From positions 992,001 through 1,056,000 of the forward strand of contig CAVXXI010000003.1 in the NCBI GenBank assembly GCA_963765725.1: a stretch of 64,000 nucleotides of DNA. Reading direction: 5' to 3'. The notes under the pieces are model-generated. The model did not search any database and was not told the DNA's origin. It saw only the letters and a list, made by a program, of their open reading frames with translations. A program made the translations under genes and the position numbers. This document shows, in pieces, positions 50,140-58,984 of the stretch; position 1 is the first letter of the stretch, and every line of letters begins with the position of its first letter. This DNA comes from DASQEH01 sp963765725. Lineage in GTDB: Bacteria; Actinomycetota; Actinomycetes; Propionibacteriales; Nocardioidaceae.

Positions 50140-50360
50140 CACCCCCTCGACCCGGGCATCTCCGGCCGCTCGACCGGACATTTGGGCCCGCTCGGCCGGA
50201 CATTTGGGCCCGCTCGTCCGGACATTTGCGCCCGCTCGTCCGGACATTTGGGCCGGGCGCGTCGGCCCGCGCGCATTTGCGCCCCGCTCGGCCCGACATT
50301 TGCGCCCGCTCGACCCGACATTTGCGCCCGCTCGACCCGACATTTGCGCCCGCTCGACCG
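50140..50360 (-). repeat. 22-nt repeat array, about 10 units, downstream of the second aldehyde dehydrogenase
   Basis: Minus-strand units GGTCGAGCGGGCGCAAATGT plus CG, the first three almost identical, then variants with GGACGAGCGG and GGCCGAGCGG cores. It is the longest array of the GCGCAAATG-tail subtype in the window and follows aldehyde dehydrogenase polarity. Confidence 0.88.
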
Positions 50361-50368
50361 GGAGGAGG

Positions 50369-51305
50369 TCAGAGGCCGATCGGGTGCCAGACGGTCTTGG
50401 TCTCGAGGAAGGCCGTCATCCGCGCGGTACCCGGGTCGGCGGACCAGTCGGGCTCGGCGGTTGCCGGTTGCGTCGAAGGGGCCGCGCCTTCACTGGGTAC
50501 CGGGACCCCGGTGGCCCGGAGCACGCGCTTCAGGTTTCCGGCGGCCGCCACCTCGAGCTCCGTGGCGAGCTGCGGGTCGGTGACCCCGGTCAGGTCGATC
50601 GCGTTGACGTCGTCATGGGAAGCGAGCCAGGGGGCGACCTCGGCGGGGTCGCCGGTGAGCACGTTGACCACGCCGCCCGGGACGTCGGACGTCGCCATGA
50701 CCTCGGCCAGTGTGACGGCCGGGACCGGCCGGGCGAACGAGGTCACGAGTACACACGTGTTCCCGGTCGTGATCACCGGCGCGACGACGCTCACGAGACC
50801 CAGCAGCGAGGACGACTGGGGGGCCACGACCGCCACCACCCCGGTCGGCTCCGGTGTGGAGAAGTCGAAGTACGGCCCGGAGACCGGGTTGGTCGAGCCC
50901 AGCACCTGCGCGACCTTGTCGGCCCAGCCGGCGTACCAGACGAGCCGGTCGACCGCCGCCGACACCGTGTCGGCGGCGACCGCCTTCGACACGCCCTCGG
51001 CGGCCTGCACCTCGTCGGCGAACTGTGCCCGTCGACCCTCGAGCACCTCGGCGATCCGGTAGACGACCTGCCCCCGGTTGTACGGCGTACGCGCCGACCA
51101 GCCGCCGAAGGCCTTGCGTGCCGCGACGACCGCGTCTCTTGCGTCCTTGCGCGAGGCCCGCGAGGCGTTGGCGACGAAGCGGTCCTTCGGCGTCGGATGA
51201 CGACGTACGTGCGCCCTGACTCGCTGCGGGGGAAGGAGCCCCCGATGTACAGCTTGTAGGTCTTGCGCACCTCGAGGCGGGTGGGCTGTCGATCAGTGGG
51301 CAAGG
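50369..51305 (-). pseudogene. aldehyde dehydrogenase-like protein 2, frameshifted
   Basis: The N-terminal frame gives VRKTYKLYIGGSFPRSESGR and TYVV. After a shift near 51198 (apparent loss of one base) it continues with PTPKDRFVANASRASRKDAR, GQVVYRIAEVLEGRRAQFAD and GPYFDFSTPEPTGVVAVVAP to 50369. The joined product is only about 310 residues. It resembles the shortened aldehyde dehydrogenase usually paired with a full-length one in actinobacterial deoC loci, and I see no catalytic Cys motif, so it may be non-catalytic. The start is uncertain (TTG near 51305); it would overlap the first dehydrogenase stop. Confidence 0.75.
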
Positions 51306-52723
51306 TACGCCTCCAGACCGTGCCTGCCGCCCTCGCGGCCGAAGCCGGACTCCTTGTACCCGCCGAACGGGCTGCTGGGGTCGAAGCGGTTGAAGGTGTT
51401 CGCCCACACCACGCCCGCGCGCAGCGAGCTCGCCATCCAGAGGATCCGCGAGCCCTTGTCGGTCCAGACCCCTGCCGACAGCCCGAACGGCGTGTTGTTC
51501 GCCTTCTCGACGGCTTCGGCCGGCGTCCGGAAGGTGAGCACGGAGAGGACGGGGCCGAAGATCTCCTCCCGGGCGATCCGGTGAGCCTGCGACACGCCCG
51601 TGAAGATCGTCGGCGCGAACCAGTACCCGCGGTCGGGCAGCTCGCACGGAGCCGACCAGCGCTCCGCGCCCTCGGCCTCACCGATCTCGGACAGCTCCCG
51701 GATCTTGGCGAGCTGCTCGGGGGAGTTGATCGCACCGACGTCGGTGTTCTTGTCGAGGGGGTCGCCGATCCGCAGTGTCGCCATCCGCCGCTTGAGGCGC
51801 TCGAGCACGTCGTCGTAGACGTTCTCCTGCACCAGCAGCCGGGAGCCCGCACAGCAGACGTGTCCCTGGTTGAAGAAGATCCCGTTGACGATGCCCTCGA
51901 CCGCTTGGTCGACCGGAGCGTCGTCGAAGACGATGTTGGCCGCCTTGCCGCCGAGCTCGAGGGTCAGCCGCTTCGGCGTCCCGGCGACCCGCCGGGCGAT
52001 CTCCTTGCCGACCTCGGTCGACCCGGTGAAGGCCACCTTGTCGATGTCGGGGTGTGACACCAGGGCCTGCCCGGTGGCGCCGGCTCCGGTCACGATGTTG
52101 ACGACACCGGGCGGAAGGTCAGCCTGCTGGCAGATCTCGGCGAACAGCAGGGCCGTCAGCGAGGTGGTCTCGGCGGGCTTCAGGACGACCGTGTTCCCGC
52201 AGGCCAGCGCCGGCGCGATCTTCCACGACAGCATCAGCAGGGGGAAGTTCCACGGGATGACCTGGCCGGCGACGCCGAGCGGACGCGGCGAGGCGCCGTA
52301 CCCTGCGTGCTCGAGCTTGTCGGCCCAGCCCGCGTAGTAGAAGAAGTATGCAGACACGAGCGGGATGTCGACGTCGCGGGACTCCCTGATCGGCTTGCCG
52401 TTGTCCAGCGTCTCGAGCACAGCCAGCTCCCGCGAGCGCTCGGCGATGATGCGGGCGATCCGGTACAGGTACTTGGCGCGTTCGGCGCCGGGCATCGTCG
52501 ACCAGACGGACTCGTACGCCCGCCGGGCCGCCCGGACGGCACGGTCGACGTCCTCGCTGCCGGCCTCGGCGACCTCGGCGAGCACCTCCTCGGTCGCGGG
52601 GCTCACGGACTTGAAGCTCGCGCCGCTGCCCGCGACGAACTCCCCGTCGATGAACAGCCCGTAGGACGACCTCAGGTCGACCACCGACCTCGACTCCGGC
52701 GCCGGTGCGTACTCGAATGCCAT
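51293..52723 (-). CDS. aldehyde dehydrogenase 1
   Basis: A 476-residue aldehyde dehydrogenase with full motifs: IPWNFPLLMLSWKIAPALAC near residue 154, FTGSTEVGK near 231, LTLELGGKAANIVF with the active-site Glu near 253, and catalytic Cys in NQGHVCCAGSRLL near 288. Placed 10 bases after deoC, it could oxidise the acetaldehyde released by DeoC, though the substrate is inferred only from position. It is followed by the shortened paralogue. Confidence 0.88.
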   Translation of the reverse strand: MAFEYAPAPESRSVVDLRSSYGLFIDGEFVAGSGASFKSVSPATEEVLAEVAEAGSEDVDRAVRAARRAYESVWSTMPGAERAKYLYRIARIIAERSRELAVLETLDNGKPIRESRDVDIPLVSAYFFYYAGWADKLEHAGYGASPRPLGVAGQVIPWNFPLLMLSWKIAPALACGNTVVLKPAETTSLTALLFAEICQQADLPPGVVNIVTGAGATGQALVSHPDIDKVAFTGSTEVGKEIARRVAGTPKRLTLELGGKAANIVFDDAPVDQAVEGIVNGIFFNQGHVCCAGSRLLVQENVYDDVLERLKRRMATLRIGDPLDKNTDVGAINSPEQLAKIRELSEIGEAEGAERWSAPCELPDRGYWFAPTIFTGVSQAHRIAREEIFGPVLSVLTFRTPAEAVEKANNTPFGLSAGVWTDKGSRILWMASSLRAGVVWANTFNRFDPSSPFGGYKESGFGREGGRHGLEAYLAH

Positions 52724-52733
52724 GAACCCGCTC

Positions 52734-53711
52734 CTAGTCCGACGTGAAGTAGTCGGGACCGGAGTAGTGCCCGGAAGCCAGCCGGGTGCGTTGCATCAGC
52801 AGGTCGTTGAGGAGGCGCGAGGCGCCGAACCGGAACCAGGCCGGGTCGAGCCAGTCGTCGCCGAGCGTCTCGTTGACCATGACGAGGTAGCGGATCGCGT
52901 CCTTCGCCGTGCTGATCCCGCCCGCGGGCTTGACGCCGACCTGACGGCCGGTCGCGTCGCGGAAGTCACGTACGGCCTCCAGCATGGTGAGCGTGACGGG
53001 CATCGTCGCGGCGGGCTGTACCTTGCCGGTACTGGTCTTGATGAAGTCGGCGCCCGCCAGCATCGCGAGCCACGACGCCCGCCTGACGTTGTCGTACGTC
53101 ATCAGCTCGCCGGTCTCGAGGATGACCTTGAGGTGGGCGGCCTCGCTGCCGCCGCGAGCGCACGCCTGCTTGACGGCGACGATCTCGTCGTAGACGAGCT
53201 GCAGGTCGCCGCTCAGGAAGGCACCGCGATCGATCACCATGTCGATCTCGTCTGCGCCCGCCGCCACGGCGTTGCGAGCGTCGAGGAGCTTGACCTCGAG
53301 GGCGGATCGACCCGACGGGAAGGCGGTGGCGACCGACGCGACCCGTACGCCCGAGCGGCCCAGGACGGCCCGTGCCGTCTCCACCATGTCGGGGTAGACA
53401 CAGATCGCCGCGACCGCCGGGCAGGTGGCGTCCGCGGGGTCGGGGCGCATCGCCTTGGAGCACAGGGCCCGCACCTTGCCGGCGGTGTCCTGCCCCTCCA
53501 GCGTGGTGAGGTCGATCATCGAGATCGCGAGGTCGAGCGCCCAGGCCTTCGACGTCGTCTTGATCGAGCGGGTCGCCAAGGTGGCTGCCCGCGCCTCGCA
53601 GCCCACCGCGTCGACACCCGGCAGGCCGTAGAGGAACCGCTTGAGGGCGTCCGGCCCCGACGCCGCCTCGTCGACGAGGCGCAGATCGGGTCGAGCCACC
53701 GATGCCGTCAC
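52734..53711 (-). CDS. deoC: deoxyribose-phosphate aldolase
   Basis: A 325-residue DeoC, longer than the 220-residue short form because of a 70-residue N-terminal extension. Motifs include MIDLTTLEGQDTAGKVR near residue 65, DEIDMVIDRGAFLSGD near 156, FIKTSTGK with the Schiff-base Lys near 228, and VGVKPAGGISTAKDAI near 258. It cleaves 2-deoxyribose-5-phosphate to acetaldehyde and glyceraldehyde-3-phosphate, completing deoxynucleoside breakdown after DeoA and a phosphomutase. Divergent from the PH-domain gene. Confidence 0.93.
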   Translation of the reverse strand: MTASVARPDLRLVDEAASGPDALKRFLYGLPGVDAVGCEARAATLATRSIKTTSKAWALDLAISMIDLTTLEGQDTAGKVRALCSKAMRPDPADATCPAVAAICVYPDMVETARAVLGRSGVRVASVATAFPSGRSALEVKLLDARNAVAAGADEIDMVIDRGAFLSGDLQLVYDEIVAVKQACARGGSEAAHLKVILETGELMTYDNVRRASWLAMLAGADFIKTSTGKVQPAATMPVTLTMLEAVRDFRDATGRQVGVKPAGGISTAKDAIRYLVMVNETLGDDWLDPAWFRFGASRLLNDLLMQRTRLASGHYSGPDYFTSD

Positions 53712-53818
53712 CGCGTCAGTCTAGGGGCCGCGCGCTGCGGGGGTCATCACTACGAGACGAGCCTTCCCCGTCCTCGCTGCATCGGGGGTGCGCCTGCGAC
53801 GGCGGTTACAGTAGGCCC

Positions 53819-54469
53819 GTGAGCAACGCGGCGGTGGACGCGGCCGGCGCTGAGGACGAGCGTTTCAGCGGGACCAGCGGGCGGTTTTTCGGCTGGGTCG
53901 GCGTGGCCGCGGGCGTGGCGATGGGCCTGCTGGCGGTGACGGGTGACCCGGTGCGGGACCGCAAGACCCTGTACCTCGCCGTGGGGCTGGCGGCCGTCTG
54001 CTGGGTGGTGCTGATCCGGCCGTCCGTGTCGTCGAACGCCAACGGGGTCGTGCTCCGCAACATGCTTCGCGACACGTTCGTCCCCTGGTCCAAGATCGAC
54101 CGCTGCAGAGTCGTGCAGACGCTGCAGATCGCGACTGAGGACGCGCAGCACTTCCACGGCCTCGGAGTGGGTCGCTCGGCGCGGAGCATGGTGAAAAAGG
54201 GCTACGGCCGGTCGTCGCTGATCCTGCCCGGCATGCTGACCGGCCGTGTCGGCCGAGCTCTGGACACGCGTCCCGAGGCACCCGCCCGCCCGATGTCGCA
54301 GCGGACCCACGAAGGCGTCGTCTACCAGGACTACGTCGAGGACAAGATCTCCGCTCGCGCCCGGCAGTCCTCCGCCGACGATCTCGAGCCGGTCGTGGCG
54401 TGGTCCTTGCTGCCCCTCGCCGCACTCGCCGTCGCGGTCGTCCTGCAGGTGCTGCTGATCTTCACCTGA
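53819..54469 (+). CDS. PH-domain membrane protein
   Basis: A 216-residue protein with two N-terminal hydrophobic segments (FFGWVGVAAGVAMGLLAV, LYLAVGLAAVCWVVLI), a central bacterial PH-like domain (NANGVVLRNMLRDTFVPWSKIDR) and a C-terminal hydrophobic segment (LLPLAALAVAVVLQVLLIF). Similar actinobacterial proteins lie next to deoC and phosphomutase genes. Function unknown. GTG 53819 is the most likely start; earlier in-frame codons lie in the divergent promoter region. Confidence 0.75.
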   Translation: MSNAAVDAAGAEDERFSGTSGRFFGWVGVAAGVAMGLLAVTGDPVRDRKTLYLAVGLAAVCWVVLIRPSVSSNANGVVLRNMLRDTFVPWSKIDRCRVVQTLQIATEDAQHFHGLGVGRSARSMVKKGYGRSSLILPGMLTGRVGRALDTRPEAPARPMSQRTHEGVVYQDYVEDKISARARQSSADDLEPVVAWSLLPLAALAVAVVLQVLLIFT

Positions 54470-54478
54470 CACCGGCTC

Positions 54479-56125
54479 TCAGAGGCCGGCTGCGGCCACC
54501 ACGTCGGAGCGGATCGCATCGAGGCGACCGGCCGCCGAGATGCGCGCAGCGGCCACGTCACCGGTGTCGACGCCGACGACGACCTCCAGGTAGCACTTGA
54601 TCTTCGGCTCCGTGCCCGAGGGGCGGACGACGACGCGGCCGCCTTCCGCGAGCCGGAAACGGAGCCCCTCGGTGGGTGGCAGCCCCCGTCCACCGTCCCC
54701 GAGGTCGTCGACACCGTCCACAGCGAAGCCTCCGAGGTGCTGGGGCGGTGACGAGCGGAGCCGGTGCATGGCCGAGTCGATGAGCGACCGATCGTCGACG
54801 CGCGCCGAGACCTGGTCGGTGGCGTAGACACCGTACTCGCGGGCGATGTCGTCGAGCCGGTCGAGGAGCGTACGCCCCTGCGCCTTGAGCTCCGCGGCCA
54901 GGGCGGCCACGCGGAGCAGGGCCGACAGGCCGTCCTTGTCGCGGACGAGTTCAGGAGCGACGCAGTACCCCAGCGCCTCCTCGTACCCGAAGCACAGGCC
55001 CTCGACGCGGCCGATCCACTTGAAGCCGGTCAGCGTCTCGGCGTAGCCGACTCCATGGGCGGACGCCATCTGCTCGAGCAGGCTGGACGAGACGATCGTG
55101 GTGGCGTAGACGCCGGCGACTCCGCTTCGCAGCAGGTGGTCGGCGAGGAGCACGCCCACCTCGTCGCCGCGCAGCGTCCGCCAGCCGTGGAGGGTGGGGA
55201 CGGCGACCGCGCACCGGTCTGCATCGGGGTCGTTGGCGATCACCACGTCGGCGCCCTGTCGCTGCGCCAGCGCCGTGGCCAGGTCCATGGCGCCCGGCTC
55301 CTCCGGGTTGGGGAAGGCGACGGTGGGGAAGTCGGGGTCGGGCGCAGCCTGCTCGGGGACGACTGCGGGCGGGTCGAAACCCGACCGCCTCAGCACCTCC
55401 TCGGCGACCGTCGCTCCCACGCCGTGCAGCGGGGTGTACACGATGGACAGGTCCCGGGGTGAGCCCGGGAGGAGCAGAGCGGCCACCGCCTCCACATACG
55501 CGTCGACGACGTCCTCGCCTAGGACCTCCCAGCCGTCGGCACGAGGTACGTCGCGGACCGCGCCGACCGCCTCGATGCGCGCGGCGATCTCCGCGTCGGC
55601 CGGCGGGATGATCTGGCTCCCGTCACCGAGGTAGACCTTGTAGCCGTTGTCGCGTGGGGGGTTGTGCGACGCGGTCACCATGACGCCCGCGACGCAGCCC
55701 AGGTGCCGGATCGCAAAGGCGAGGAGCGGAGTCGGCAGCGGTCTCGGCAGCACCACGGCGTCGAGGCCTGCCGCGGTCACGACGGCGGCGGTGTCCCTGG
55801 CGAACACGTCGGAGTAGTGGCGGGCGTCGTAGCCGACGACGACCGTACCGAGGGCGCCGGTGTCCTTCAGGTAGGCAGCCAGCCCGGCGGCGGCGCGGAT
55901 CACCACTGCACGGTTCATCCGGTTGGGCCCGGCCGCGATCTGCCCGCGCAGACCCGCCGTACCGAACTCGAGCCGGCCCGCGAAACGGTCGGCCAGCTCC
56001 GAGGCGGCCTCCTCGTGGTCGCCCGCAGCCTCGAGGAGCCGGCGGAGCTCCGCCTGGCTCTGCTCGTCGGGGTCGTCGGATATCCAGTCCGTCACCCGCT
56101 CGCGCAAGGCTGCGGAGACGGTCAC
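54479..56125 (-). CDS. phosphoglucomutase/phosphomannomutase family protein
   Basis: A 548-residue alpha-D-phosphohexomutase. All active-site loops are seen: phosphoserine VMVTASHNPPRDNGYK near residue 141, metal-binding ANDPDADRCAV near 296, sugar-binding GYEEALGY near 375, and phosphate-binding RPSGTEPKIKCYLEV near 498. The size and RLEFGTAGLRG motif fit the PGM2-like subclass, which can also act as phosphopentomutase; that would link DeoA product to DeoC. GTG 56125 overlaps the upstream gene stop (GTGA). Confidence 0.88.
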   Translation of the reverse strand: MTVSAALRERVTDWISDDPDEQSQAELRRLLEAAGDHEEAASELADRFAGRLEFGTAGLRGQIAAGPNRMNRAVVIRAAAGLAAYLKDTGALGTVVVGYDARHYSDVFARDTAAVVTAAGLDAVVLPRPLPTPLLAFAIRHLGCVAGVMVTASHNPPRDNGYKVYLGDGSQIIPPADAEIAARIEAVGAVRDVPRADGWEVLGEDVVDAYVEAVAALLLPGSPRDLSIVYTPLHGVGATVAEEVLRRSGFDPPAVVPEQAAPDPDFPTVAFPNPEEPGAMDLATALAQRQGADVVIANDPDADRCAVAVPTLHGWRTLRGDEVGVLLADHLLRSGVAGVYATTIVSSSLLEQMASAHGVGYAETLTGFKWIGRVEGLCFGYEEALGYCVAPELVRDKDGLSALLRVAALAAELKAQGRTLLDRLDDIAREYGVYATDQVSARVDDRSLIDSAMHRLRSSPPQHLGGFAVDGVDDLGDGGRGLPPTEGLRFRLAEGGRVVVRPSGTEPKIKCYLEVVVGVDTGDVAAARISAAGRLDAIRSDVVAAAGL

Positions 56126-56925
56126 GCCGGCTCGTCCCCGGCCGCGTCGAAGGGCCGACGATCCATGCCGCCGCCGGTGAAGTCGCCGCCGACGTGGGCG
56201 GCCTCCACTGCGTCCTCGGGTCGGTCCACGATCGCTGCCTCGTAGTCCGAGCCGTCGTCCTGCGGCTCGAAGCCCAGAGCACGCCCGGGCCTGAGATCCC
56301 ACCAGGCGTCCCGGTTGGCCGAGATGCCGTAAATGACGTTGAACCCCTGCACGTCCGCCGTGACGGCGGCCTCGACCATGCGTACGCAGTCATCGGGGGA
56401 CAGCCACGTCTCAAGATGACGGCGGGTCCTCGGGGCCGGCTGGAAGCTGCCGATGCGCATCGCCACCGAGGTGATGCCGTAGCGATCGGCGTACAGGCTG
56501 AGCAGCGCTTCGGCGGCAACCTTACCGACGCCGTAGAACGTGTCCGGTCTCGTTCGCACGTCGACCGTCACGAGCTCGGTGCGCGGGGTCATTCCGACCG
56601 CATGGTTGCTGCTCGCGTACGCCATCCGGCTGACGCCGCTCTGCACCATGGCGTCGAGCAGCGCTGCTGTGCTCTCCACATGGCCGTGGAGGATCGTCGG
56701 CAGGTCGGCCTCGCTGGGTACGCCGGCGAGGTGGACGACCGCGTCCATGCCGTCGACCGCGCGGGCCGCGATCTCCGGGTCGGCGCAGTCACCGACGACG
56801 AGACCGGCGCTGAACGAGCGGTCCGGGGTCCGGATGTCCAGCCCACGGATGTCGTGGGAAGGCGCCAGCCCCGTCGCCAGGACGGAGCCGATCCGACCGG
56901 CGACGCCGGTGATGAGGATGCGCAC
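56122..56925 (-). CDS. NAD-dependent uronate dehydrogenase-like epimerase/dehydratase family protein
   Basis: A 267-residue extended SDR. It has the NAD motif ILITGVAGRIGSVLATGL at the start, VVHLAGVPSEAD near residue 62, and then ASSNHAVGMTP, YGVGKVAAEALLS, AMRIGSFQPAPR, ETWLSPDDCVRMV and VIYGISANRDAWWDL. That series parallels bacterial uronate dehydrogenases, which oxidise hexuronates to aldaric acid lactones. A link to the phosphomutase it overlaps is not obvious. GTG 56925 is 2 bases after the upstream stop. Confidence 0.75.
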   Translation of the reverse strand: MRILITGVAGRIGSVLATGLAPSHDIRGLDIRTPDRSFSAGLVVGDCADPEIAARAVDGMDAVVHLAGVPSEADLPTILHGHVESTAALLDAMVQSGVSRMAYASSNHAVGMTPRTELVTVDVRTRPDTFYGVGKVAAEALLSLYADRYGITSVAMRIGSFQPAPRTRRHLETWLSPDDCVRMVEAAVTADVQGFNVIYGISANRDAWWDLRPGRALGFEPQDDGSDYEAAIVDRPEDAVEAAHVGGDFTGGGMDRRPFDAAGDEPA

Positions 56926-56927
56926 GT

Positions 56928-57371
56928 CTACTCGCTCACGCTTCGGCAGGGACGGGTCCGCAGGTCGTGCACGTAGTCGTCCGGGGCGCCTGCCGCCAGG
57001 GCCGCCTCGCTGATCACGCTCAGGTAGCTCGCCGACGGGAGGCCGCCCTCGTACGCGGCCAGGACGTACAGCCAGACGAGCTCCTCGCCCTCGAGCGTCT
57101 GCACCCGAAGCCGCACCTTGCGGAACAGGCCCATCTCCCACTTGTCGAGCTCGGCCTGGTCGGCCGGAGTGAGGTCGTACAGGGCGACGAAGACCTGCGA
57201 CTGCGGATCCTCCACGATCGTCGCCATCGCACCGTCCCAGCCGGCTTCCTCGCCCGCGAAGGTCAGCCGCCAGCCCATCAGCCAGCCGGTGCCCCGGAAC
57301 GGCGAGTGCGGGCAGCGTCGCACCATGACGGCAGGGTCGAGGTTCGAGCCGTACGCAGCGTAGAGGACCAC
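56928..57371 (-). CDS. gamma-glutamylcyclotransferase-like protein
   Basis: A 147-residue protein with the AIG2/GGCT-fold start YAAYGSNLDP (residues 4-13) that binds the glutamyl group, and TPADQAELDKWE near residue 69 in the usual small-domain position. It may cyclise gamma-glutamyl peptides to 5-oxoproline; substrate is unproven. It is divergent from the quinone reductase gene by 23 bases. Confidence 0.8.
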   Translation of the reverse strand: MVLYAAYGSNLDPAVMVRRCPHSPFRGTGWLMGWRLTFAGEEAGWDGAMATIVEDPQSQVFVALYDLTPADQAELDKWEMGLFRKVRLRVQTLEGEELVWLYVLAAYEGGLPSASYLSVISEAALAAGAPDDYVHDLRTRPCRSVSE

Positions 57372-57394
57372 GGGCTGCAGGCTATCGTGACTGC

Positions 57395-58783
57395 GTGACG
57401 CGCGTGGTGATCATCGGCGGCGGTCCGGGCGGCTACGAGGCCGCGCTCGTGGGGGCGCAGCTCGACGCCGACGTCACGATCATCGACCGGACCGGACTCG
57501 GCGGCTCCGCCGTGCTCACCGACTGTGTGCCGTCGAAGACCCTCATCGCGACCGCGGAGCTGATGACCTCGATCCAGGAGTCGCGGGAGCTCGGGGTGCG
57601 CTTCGGACACGTCGCCGACATCGACGCCGTCGCCACGGTCGACCTCGCCAAGATCAACGCACGCGTCAAGCGGCTCGCGAGCTCCCAGTCGAGCGACATC
57701 GCGGGCAAGCTGGACGCCGAGTCCGTGCGGTTCATCAAGGGAAGCGCACGTCTCGACGGTGCCGAGACGGTGGTGGTCACGTCCGACGACGGCGAGGAGC
57801 GGCTCGACGCCGACGCGATCCTCGTCGCCACGGGCGCCCATCCACGGATCCTCGACACGGCCCCGCCCGACGGCGAGCGGATCCTCACCTGGACCCAGGT
57901 CTACGACCTCGAGGAGCTGCCCGAGCGCCTGATCGTCATCGGGTCCGGAGTGACCGGCGCCGAGTTCGCGAGCGCGTACAACGCCCTCGGCTGCGACGTC
58001 GTCCTGGTCAGCAGCCGCGACCGCGTGCTTCCCGGCGAGGACGCCGATGCGGCCGAGGTCCTCGAGCACGTGCTGAAACGCCGGGGCATGACCGTGCTGG
58101 GACGTTCACGAGCCGCCGATGTCCATCGCACCGGGGACGGGGTCGTCGTCACTCTCTCCGACGGGAGCACGGTCGAGGGGTCGCACTGCCTGGTCGCCGT
58201 CGGGTCGGTGCCGAACACCGAGGGCCTCGGCCTGGAGTCGGCGAACGTGGTGACCGACGACGCCGGCTACATCACCGTCGACCGGGTGTCCAGGACGTCG
58301 GCACGCGGCGTGTACGCGGCAGGCGACTGTACGGGTGTGCTGATGCTGGCCTCCGTCGCCGCCATGCAGGGGCGCATCGCGATGTGGCACGCCCTGGGCG
58401 ACGCGGTCAAGCCGCTCGACCTGAAGACCGTCTCGTCCAACGTGTTCACCGCGCCCGAGATCGCCACGGTCGGCTGGAGCCAGCAGGCGGTCGACGCAGG
58501 TGAGATCGACGCCCGGTCACTGACGCTGCCGCTCGCGGGGAACGCGCGCGCGAAGATGCAGGGTGTCCAGGACGGCTTCGTCAAGCTGTTCTGCCGGCCG
58601 GGTCCCGGCACCGTCGTGGGCGGCGTGGTCGTCGGGCCGCGCGCCAGCGAGCTCATCCACGCGGTGTCGCTGGCCGTCGAGGGTGGCCTGACGGTGGACG
58701 ACATGGCCCAGGCCTTCACGGTGTACCCCTCGATGTCGGGGTCCGTCGCCGAGGCGGCTCGCCGCCTGCATACGCACGCCTGA
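57395..58783 (+). CDS. lpdA: NAD(P)H-quinone dehydrogenase, LpdA-like flavoprotein
   Basis: A 462-residue two-dinucleotide-binding flavoprotein resembling mycobacterial LpdA (Rv3303c). It has FAD motif VVIIGGGPGGYEAALVG, NAD(P) motif IVIGSGVTGAEFASAY near residue 183, and YAAGDCTG near 310. Where lipoamide dehydrogenases have CxxxxC, this protein has AVLTDCVPSKTL, lacking the first Cys, so it cannot be a disulfide reductase; relatives reduce quinones. The C-terminal dimerisation domain is intact. GTG 57395 starts the conserved FAD motif. Confidence 0.88.
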   Translation: MTRVVIIGGGPGGYEAALVGAQLDADVTIIDRTGLGGSAVLTDCVPSKTLIATAELMTSIQESRELGVRFGHVADIDAVATVDLAKINARVKRLASSQSSDIAGKLDAESVRFIKGSARLDGAETVVVTSDDGEERLDADAILVATGAHPRILDTAPPDGERILTWTQVYDLEELPERLIVIGSGVTGAEFASAYNALGCDVVLVSSRDRVLPGEDADAAEVLEHVLKRRGMTVLGRSRAADVHRTGDGVVVTLSDGSTVEGSHCLVAVGSVPNTEGLGLESANVVTDDAGYITVDRVSRTSARGVYAAGDCTGVLMLASVAAMQGRIAMWHALGDAVKPLDLKTVSSNVFTAPEIATVGWSQQAVDAGEIDARSLTLPLAGNARAKMQGVQDGFVKLFCRPGPGTVVGGVVVGPRASELIHAVSLAVEGGLTVDDMAQAFTVYPSMSGSVAEAARRLHTHA

Positions 58784-58832
58784 AGGCGCCCGACCGAGCC
58801 GCGTACCTCGGCTTCTCGTCACATCGACGTAG

Positions 58833-58895
58833 TTACACCGCCGTATTCTAAGAATCCCGGCCACTCGCTGTGACCGAATGGGTTTCTCGGTGTAA
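58833..58895. repeat. 8-bp inverted repeat in the leader of the amidase gene
   Basis: TTACACCG (58833-58840) and CGGTGTAA (58888-58895) form an inverted repeat with a 47-base loop in a relatively AT-rich leader. It could pair in an mRNA leader or bind a protein. I could not fit it to a known riboswitch consensus. Confidence 0.3.
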
Positions 58896-58984
58896 TCGAC
58901 TTCTACGCGCCAGCCACATTCTCCCCAGCGGTCACTGCAGCACCACCCGGACCGCAGCCCCGAGTCGCGCGCCAGGAGTCCCGT

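Noticed and set aside
50140..50366. CRISPR array.
   Set aside because: Units are contiguous 22-mers without unique spacers, are degenerate, and no cas genes are present.
58784..58984. Riboswitch upstream of the cell-wall amidase gene.
   Set aside because: An 8-bp inverted repeat is present, but I could not match the conserved core of c-di-AMP or other known riboswitches by eye.
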